A stretch of DNA of 50,535 bases from Caedibacter sp. 38-128 (GTDB lineage: Bacteria; Pseudomonadota; Alphaproteobacteria; Caedimonadales; Caedimonadaceae): contig MKUU01000063.1 in NCBI GenBank assembly GCA_001898705.1, forward strand, positions 1 to 50,535, written 5' to 3'. This document shows positions 46,017 to 50,535 of this stretch, in pieces. Each line of letters starts with the position of its first letter. Position 1 is the first letter of the stretch. The translations under genes were made by a program, and so were the position numbers. The notes below the pieces were generated by a model that saw only the letters and a program-made list of their open reading frames with translations, was not told the DNA's origin and did not search any database.

Positions 46017-46439
46017 ATGAATTTTGCACCACTACTTGAAAAAGCCCAAGAACTTATTAAGCAATCAACAGATTTATTGAATGCTTCAAATAATCTTAAG
46101 GATGTTGTGCTTGTCGCTCAAGAACAAGCCGCAACGGCCGCAATGACCCAACAGGGAGTTTCCCCATTTATTTTTGGGCTTACTGTTTTTATCTTGGCTG
46201 TTTTTGTGGGGTATTATGTCGTTTGGCGTGTGACTCCAGCCTTGCATTCACCTCTTATGGCTGTAACCAATGCAATCTCAAGTGTTATTATTGTTGGCGC
46301 GCTCTTAGCTTCAGGTTTGTCAGCTTTAGGATTTGCTAAAATTCTTGGTTTTTTGGCAGTTATCTTAGCTGCTGTTAATATTTTTGGTGGGTTTATTGTC
46401 ACACAACGCATGCTTCATATGTTTATGAAGAAGAAATAA
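46017..46439 (+). CDS. pntAB: NAD(P) transhydrogenase subunit alpha part 2 (membrane domain)
   Basis: Membrane part of split PntA, 140 residues. An amphipathic N-terminal stretch is followed by about three helices: [41 protein letters not shown] and [26 protein letters not shown]. The segment [20 protein letters not shown] is the diagnostic PntAB motif. AAGGAG lies before its ATG. It is the middle gene of pntAA-pntAB-pntB and contributes to the proton channel. Confidence 0.95.
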   Translation: MNFAPLLEKAQELIKQSTDLLNASNNLKDVVLVAQEQAATAAMTQQGVSPFIFGLTVFILAVFVGYYVVWRVTPALHSPLMAVTNAISSVIIVGALLASGLSALGFAKILGFLAVILAAVNIFGGFIVTQRMLHMFMKKK

Positions 46440-46449
46440 GGAAAATGTG

Positions 46450-47844
46450 ATGTCTGAAAATCTTTTAGCTTTAAGTTATCTTCTCTCCTCAGTCTTTTTC
46501 ATTATGGCTTTACGAGGGTTATCGTCGCCAAAAACTGCCCTTGGCGGTAATATTTATGGCGTTTTAGGAATGCTCATTGCCATTGGTGCAACCATTGCTT
46601 CTCCTACTGTTGTCGGTTTTGAAATGATCTTAGTTGGTGTTTTAATTGGTGGTGCTTTAGGGACAGTAATAGCTCTCAGAATTCAAATGACCGCTTTGCC
46701 TCAGCTAACTGCGGCATTTCATAGTTTAGTTGGTCTTTCAGCCGTTTTTGTGGCAATGGCTGCTCTTTGGAGTCCTGAAGCTTTTGGTATTGGTTTCTCA
46801 GGGGCTATCAAAATGGGGAGTTTAATTGAGATGTGTTTAGGGGTTGCCATTGGCGCAATAACTTTCACAGGATCGGTTGTTGCATTTGCGAAACTCCAAG
46901 GACTTGTTAGTGGAAAGCCTCTTGTATTTCCATTCCAACATTTCTTAAATGCTCTACTGGCTATTTTACTTCTCTTTTTAGGATATATGTTTGTTAAAAC
47001 GGAATCCCATCTTATTTTCAGTGCAATTATTATTATATCTTTTGTGTTAGGATTTTTATTAATTCTACCTATTGGGGGAGCAGATATGCCTGTGGTTGTC
47101 TCAATGTTGAATTCTTATTCAGGATGGGCAGCTGCTGGAATTGGATTTACGCTTAATAACCACCTTCTGATTATTACAGGTGCTCTTGTGGGTTCCTCAG
47201 GTGCAATCTTAAGCTACATCATGTGTAAAGGGATGAATCGTTCCATCTTTAATGTTATTTTAGGTGGATTTGGAAGTGATACTTCTGCGATTTCTACAAC
47301 AACTTCAGGTGAAGAACGCCCTGTTAAAGCAGGGAGTGCTGAAGATGCTGCCTTCATCATGGCGAATGCAAAGTCTGTTATTATTGTTCCTGGGTATGGT
47401 ATGGCGGTGGCACAAGCACAACATGCTTTACGTGAAATGACGGATCTTCTTAAACAAAAGGGGGCTCAAGTTCGTTATGCGATCCACCCTGTTGCTGGTC
47501 GTATGCCGGGACACATGAATGTGCTTTTGGCGGAAGCGAATGTTCCTTATGAAGAGGTTCTAGAGCTTGACGAAATCAATAGGGATTTTGCAACAACAGA
47601 TGTTGCTTTTGTCATTGGAGCAAATGACGTTACCAACCCCCTTGCTAAGACAGATCCAACGAGTCCTATTTACGGAATGCCTATTTTAGACGTTGAAAAA
47701 GCTCAGACGGTTCTTTTTGTAAAAAGATCTATGGCTGCTGGTTATTCAGGGGTTGATAATGAACTTTTCTATCGGGATAATACAATGATGCTTTTTGGCG
47801 ATGCTAAGAAAGTGTGTGAAGAGGTCATTAAAGCAATTGAATAA
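46450..47844 (+). CDS. pntB: NAD(P) transhydrogenase subunit beta
   Basis: The NADP(H)-binding and proton-translocating subunit, 464 residues from ATG 46450 (the preceding in-frame GTG at 46447 is less likely, since AAGGA is spaced for the ATG). The N-terminal half has about eight to nine helices; the C-terminal domain III begins at about residue 290 with SAEDAAFIMANAKSVIIVPGYGMAVAQAQH, the GYGMAVA glycine loop of NADP binding, and includes the VAGRMPGHMNVLLAEA motif. It completes the pnt operon. A large inverted repeat follows at 47912. Confidence 0.96.
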   Translation: MSENLLALSYLLSSVFFIMALRGLSSPKTALGGNIYGVLGMLIAIGATIASPTVVGFEMILVGVLIGGALGTVIALRIQMTALPQLTAAFHSLVGLSAVFVAMAALWSPEAFGIGFSGAIKMGSLIEMCLGVAIGAITFTGSVVAFAKLQGLVSGKPLVFPFQHFLNALLAILLLFLGYMFVKTESHLIFSAIIIISFVLGFLLILPIGGADMPVVVSMLNSYSGWAAAGIGFTLNNHLLIITGALVGSSGAILSYIMCKGMNRSIFNVILGGFGSDTSAISTTTSGEERPVKAGSAEDAAFIMANAKSVIIVPGYGMAVAQAQHALREMTDLLKQKGAQVRYAIHPVAGRMPGHMNVLLAEANVPYEEVLELDEINRDFATTDVAFVIGANDVTNPLAKTDPTSPIYGMPILDVEKAQTVLFVKRSMAAGYSGVDNELFYRDNTMMLFGDAKKVCEEVIKAIE

Positions 47845-47911
47845 TATTGTTATTTAGCGGCTTAAATAGTTAATATCGCTGGAAATCAAAAAATAAGAGA
47901 TAATTTTCAAT

Positions 47912-47953
47912 AACTTGCCTTAAAAAGCCTAAATAAGTTTTTTAAGGCAAGTT
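47912..47953. repeat. 15-bp perfect inverted repeat between pntB and the lon-like gene
   Basis: AACTTGCCTTAAAAA at 47912-47926 pairs perfectly with TTTTTAAGGCAAGTT at 47939-47953, with a 12-base loop. The T tract lies inside the stem, so it is an imperfect terminator candidate for pntB; it could instead be an operator or processed hairpin for the downstream gene. Confidence 0.7.
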
Positions 47954-48023
47954 TAATAAACTTGATTTCTAATGGAATTATATTATATAACAAATAGTCA
48001 CAATTAGTTGTTGGTTACTGTAA

Positions 48024-49775
48024 ATGCTACAAATTTTTCTTGCTCTCTATTTTTCATTGTTTTTGGGTAACTTATTTTTACCTCAAAGTCCCTTAGGTGA
48101 TTCTCAGGGGCAAATTCAATCAGCAGAAAAGAAAAACTTTTTTGAAGCTGAACTTGAGAAAATTCGTGATCGTATAAAAAATAAAAAGCTTACGCCTGAG
48201 GCACGCGAAAAGGCATTGGCTGAATTTGAACGCTTATGGAATATGAATCCTTTTTCTCCAGAAGCTGCTGAGATTCGTAAATATCTTGATTGGCTTTTAA
48301 GTTTCCCTTGGGTGCAAGAGAAGAACCAAAAAGAAATAAATCTTGAGGAAGCCGAGAAGATCTTAAATGAAGATCATTATGGATTAGGTGAGGTTAAAGA
48401 TCGCGTCATTGAATATTTAGCGGCACAAAAACGTGCAGGACATAAAAAGGTTCCTGTCCTTTGCTTATTGGGCTCACCCGGTGTTGGAAAAACATCTCTT
48501 GCAAAGTCTATTGCACGTGCTTTGGGAAGAGAGTTCCAAAGGGTACCTCTTGGTGGAATAAGGGATGAAGCCGAAATTCGTGGACATATGAGGACCTATG
48601 TAAGTGCGCGTCCAGGTCGTATTATTGAAGCCCTTAAGAAAGCAAAAACAACAAATGTAATGATTTTGCTTGATGAGATTGATAAAGTTGGGGGGATGAA
48701 TTGGTCTGGAGATCCTTCAGCCGCTCTCTTAGAGTTACTTGATCCTGAACAAAATAATGCTTTTCTCGATCATTACCTTGAAATCGGCGCAGATCTTAGT
48801 TCTGTAATGTTTGTTGCAACCGCTAATGACCTTTCCAATCTCCCAAAAGCAGTCTTAGATCGTATGGAAATAGTGACGATCGAAGGTTATACTCTGCAAG
48901 AAAAACAAGAAATTGCTAAACGCCATATTTTACCTCGTCAAATGGAAATGAATGGCTTAAAAACAGACGAATTTGCTATAGATGCTGATGTTATTCCTCT
49001 CTTGATTGAGCGTTATACATTTGAAGCTGGTGTTAGAGGCCTTGAGCGCGAAATTGCAAAAATTTGCAGAAAAGCTGCAAAAGAGCTCATTTTAAAAGGA
49101 AAAGCACCTATCAATATCACAAAAGAAAATCTTGAAAGTTATGCTGGTCAAGAAAAAATCTTTAGAACGCGCGCGCATAAAGTAAACCAAGTTGGGGTGA
49201 CCACAGGATTAGCAGCTTCTGGCGCTGGTGGAAACTTAGGATTTATTGAAGCTGTTATTATGCCGGGTTCTGGAAAAGTATTTACGACGGGGTCCCTCGG
49301 AAATATGACAGTTGAATCCTTTAATGCCGCTGCGAGCTATATTCGTGCACATGCCAACGCTTTTGGAATTAATCCTGAAGTTATCACACGGCATAATCTT
49401 CATTTACATATGCCGGAAGCTGGTTCGCCTAAAGATGGACCTTCAGCGGGAGTCGCTGCTGCTGTCTCTATCGTTTCAGTCTTCACAGGTATTCCTGTGC
49501 GCCACGACGTTGCAATGACGGGTGAGATCACATTACATGGAAATGTTTTGCCCATAGGAGGACTTAAAGAAAAGCTCTTAGCCGCACAAAGAGAGGGTAT
49601 TAAAAAAGTTTTAATTCCTGCAGATAATGTTCGTGACCTCGATAAAGTACCAGAGAGTTGTAAAGCAGCTTTAGATATTATTCCTATTAAAAAGGTAGAA
49701 GAAGCTTTTTCAATTGCTCTTGAGCGCATGCCAATACACGATAAATTAGTCGGCAACGTCATTAGTAAAAGATAA
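48024..49775 (+). CDS. Lon-like AAA+ protease lacking the N-terminal substrate domain
   Basis: A Lon-type ATP-dependent serine protease of 583 residues against about 780-810 for Lon. Missing is the LonN domain (about 235 residues in E. coli); the first 35 residues are instead hydrophobic, MLQIFLALYFSLFLGNLFL, resembling a membrane anchor or signal. Then come the Lon helical region (about 40-105), Walker A GSPGVGKT (about 150), Walker B ILLDEIDKVG, and the protease domain with Ser474 in KDGPSAG and Lys517 in GLKEKLLAA, both catalytic residues. A TAA directly precedes the ATG in frame, so no longer N-terminus exists. It is probably a second, specialised Lon; an export role is unclear because ATP is needed. 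Confidence 0.88.
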   Translation: MLQIFLALYFSLFLGNLFLPQSPLGDSQGQIQSAEKKNFFEAELEKIRDRIKNKKLTPEAREKALAEFERLWNMNPFSPEAAEIRKYLDWLLSFPWVQEKNQKEINLEEAEKILNEDHYGLGEVKDRVIEYLAAQKRAGHKKVPVLCLLGSPGVGKTSLAKSIARALGREFQRVPLGGIRDEAEIRGHMRTYVSARPGRIIEALKKAKTTNVMILLDEIDKVGGMNWSGDPSAALLELLDPEQNNAFLDHYLEIGADLSSVMFVATANDLSNLPKAVLDRMEIVTIEGYTLQEKQEIAKRHILPRQMEMNGLKTDEFAIDADVIPLLIERYTFEAGVRGLEREIAKICRKAAKELILKGKAPINITKENLESYAGQEKIFRTRAHKVNQVGVTTGLAASGAGGNLGFIEAVIMPGSGKVFTTGSLGNMTVESFNAAASYIRAHANAFGINPEVITRHNLHLHMPEAGSPKDGPSAGVAAAVSIVSVFTGIPVRHDVAMTGEITLHGNVLPIGGLKEKLLAAQREGIKKVLIPADNVRDLDKVPESCKAALDIIPIKKVEEAFSIALERMPIHDKLVGNVISKR

Positions 49776-49804
49776 GCTTTTTAACTGCACCTGTAAGATT
49801 GCCA

Positions 49805-49895
49805 GCGGCCATGGCCCAAAAATTTTTGGCTTTAAGCCTGTACAGGCTCGAGAGCAAGCCAGCTTGAAGCCCAGTTGCAGTAAAATAGCTGGCTC
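49805..49895. repeat. cluster of palindromes after the lon-like gene
   Basis: Several self-complementary sequences are packed together: GGCCATGGCC (49807-49816), CCAAAAATTTTTGG (49816-49829), AGCCTGTACAGGCT (49835-49848), and AGCCAGCT (49857-49864) pairing with AGCTGGCT (49887-49894). The GC content is higher than in neighbouring spacers. It may be a terminator region, a palindromic repeat element or a remnant of a mobile element. Confidence 0.6.
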
Positions 49896-50535
49896 ATGAT
49901 GGATACCAACCTTGATCTTATTTTCACAAAAGAATTAAATCTTCTTTGGAAGTCAGTTCTTAAAAATATTGGCGTTGATCCAGAGCTTTTATCTTTAAAA
50001 TTAAAGCATCTATAAAAAATTTTTTCCCTTTAATTCAAGGGCTTATTTTTCCTCAAAAAATTATACAATAACTTATTGATTTTAATCGATAAAATTCTTT
50101 ATTTTTGTACTGAATTTTCTTGAAATTTGTATCTGTATATGGTAGCCTAGTAGTAGATGGTCAGAAATGATTCCTTCTTATGAAAAGAAGACCTCTCTTC
50201 ATAAACCCTTTAGCCAGTTTCTGTCGCCCTCTAAAGAAAAAAGAATAATAAAGCAGGGATAAAAAACCTAAATTATTCAAGTTATAAGCCTTTTAACGCT
50301 CTTTTTGAGCGAATGCCTTCTTTTTGTCTGATGGAACAAGGAAAGAAAGGAGGCATCGAAGGGCAATAGGCACCCTGGTGATGCGACTAGGTGCCAAAAG
50401 GATCTCAGCCTACGTGAAAGGTAGGGTGAGGAGAGAAGCCAAAAAGCAAGAGGAATGGCTTTCTTTTCAAGACATATCTCTGATCTTTGTATCAAGGAGT
50501 CTTGGAAGGAAAAAAAGCCGAGGAATCTCAAAATT
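49896..50535. other. right-edge region without a clear gene; hairpin-rich from 50298
   Basis: A 39-codon frame at 49896-50015 (DTNLDLIFTKELNLLWK...) shows no family. A weak CCCTT/AAGGG hairpin is at 50026-50041. From 50298, GC rises and stems are CGCTC/GAGCG (50298-50312), GGCACC/GGTGCC (50369-50395), CTCAGCCTAC/GTAGGGTGAG (50404-50430, one mismatch) and AAGCCA/TGGCTT (about 50437-50462). A minus-strand frame at 50277-50531, open to the edge, has no recognisable protein. A structured RNA is possible. Expected hallmarks of RNase P RNA, tmRNA and 4.5S RNA were not found. Confidence 0.4.

Noticed and set aside
49896-50015. A 39-codon frame, MMDTNLDLIFTKEL..., after the palindromes.
   Set aside because: There is no ribosome site, no family, and a stop close upstream. 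It may be a remnant but cannot be supported as a gene.
50277-50531. A minus-strand 84-codon frame at the right edge.
   Set aside because: Its sequence is rich in Ser, Leu and Phe with no recognisable domain and covers the hairpin-rich stretch. It is more likely to be chance than a gene, though the flanking sequence is needed.

Overview
The window looks like chromosomal DNA of an AT-rich alphaproteobacterium, most plausibly a host-associated or intracellular member of the Holosporales/Rickettsiales grade. Alphaproteobacterial markers are a TrcR/DUF1013 regulator, a MucR/Ros regulator, a complex I NDUFS4-type accessory subunit, a transhydrogenase split into PntAA/PntAB/PntB, and the gene order mucR-miaB-phoH-ybeY-corC-lnt. 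A host-associated lifestyle is suggested (inference) by a patatin phospholipase, a secreted protein with five ubiquitin-interacting motifs, a Fic protein, decayed genes and a broken insertion sequence. No taxonomic search could be run.

Layout. 1-6.4 kb: 3' part of a patatin gene, a terminator, tRNA-Arg, a YdcH-like gene, 6-phosphofructokinase, trcR, D-amino-acid aminotransferase, a 637-base gap, then hfq-hflX. 6.4-7.9 kb: an IS5-type element with inverted repeats, holding a CHAP hydrolase gene and a multiply frameshifted transposase. 8.1-15.5 kb: an amino-acid-binding lipoprotein, a Tat-exported M15-like peptidase, glmU-glmS, rpmB, and a queuosine salvage pair (precursor transporter and tgt). 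15.5-18.4 kb: an effector-like island with a Fic gene, an upstream exported ORF joined to it by an A7 slippery tract, tRNA-Leu, and the UIM-array protein. 18.4-24.2 kb: rsmD, an SDR enzyme, der-bamB-yfgM-like, and a SIMPL protein. 24.2-25.0 kb: decayed genes. 25.0-27.6 kb: a GST, tsaB-rimI, mucR with a strong terminator. 27.7-33.7 kb: miaB-phoH-ybeY-corC-lnt-trmB, with no metK between lnt and trmB. 33.8-38.9 kb: asparagine synthetase, an alpha/beta hydrolase, an ABC exporter and a small lipoprotein. 39-49.8 kb: an MFS carrier, an S9 peptidase, the complex I accessory gene, tRNA-fMet, ppiD, pntAA-pntAB-pntB, and a short Lon-like protease with a hydrophobic N-terminus. 49.8-50.5 kb: no convincing gene, but palindromes and several strong hairpins.

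Most of the window is housekeeping: RNA modification (miaB, tgt, tsaB, trmB, rsmD, ybeY), envelope assembly (bamB, lnt, ppiD, glmU/glmS), and redox balance (pnt). The most novel material is the 15.5-18.4 kb island. Its UIM protein is predicted to be exported and to bind polyubiquitin. Its Fic protein may be made as an exported fusion through -1 slippage on seven A residues. Secondary leads are the N-terminally replaced Lon, the CHAP gene inside IS ends, and the hairpin-rich right edge.
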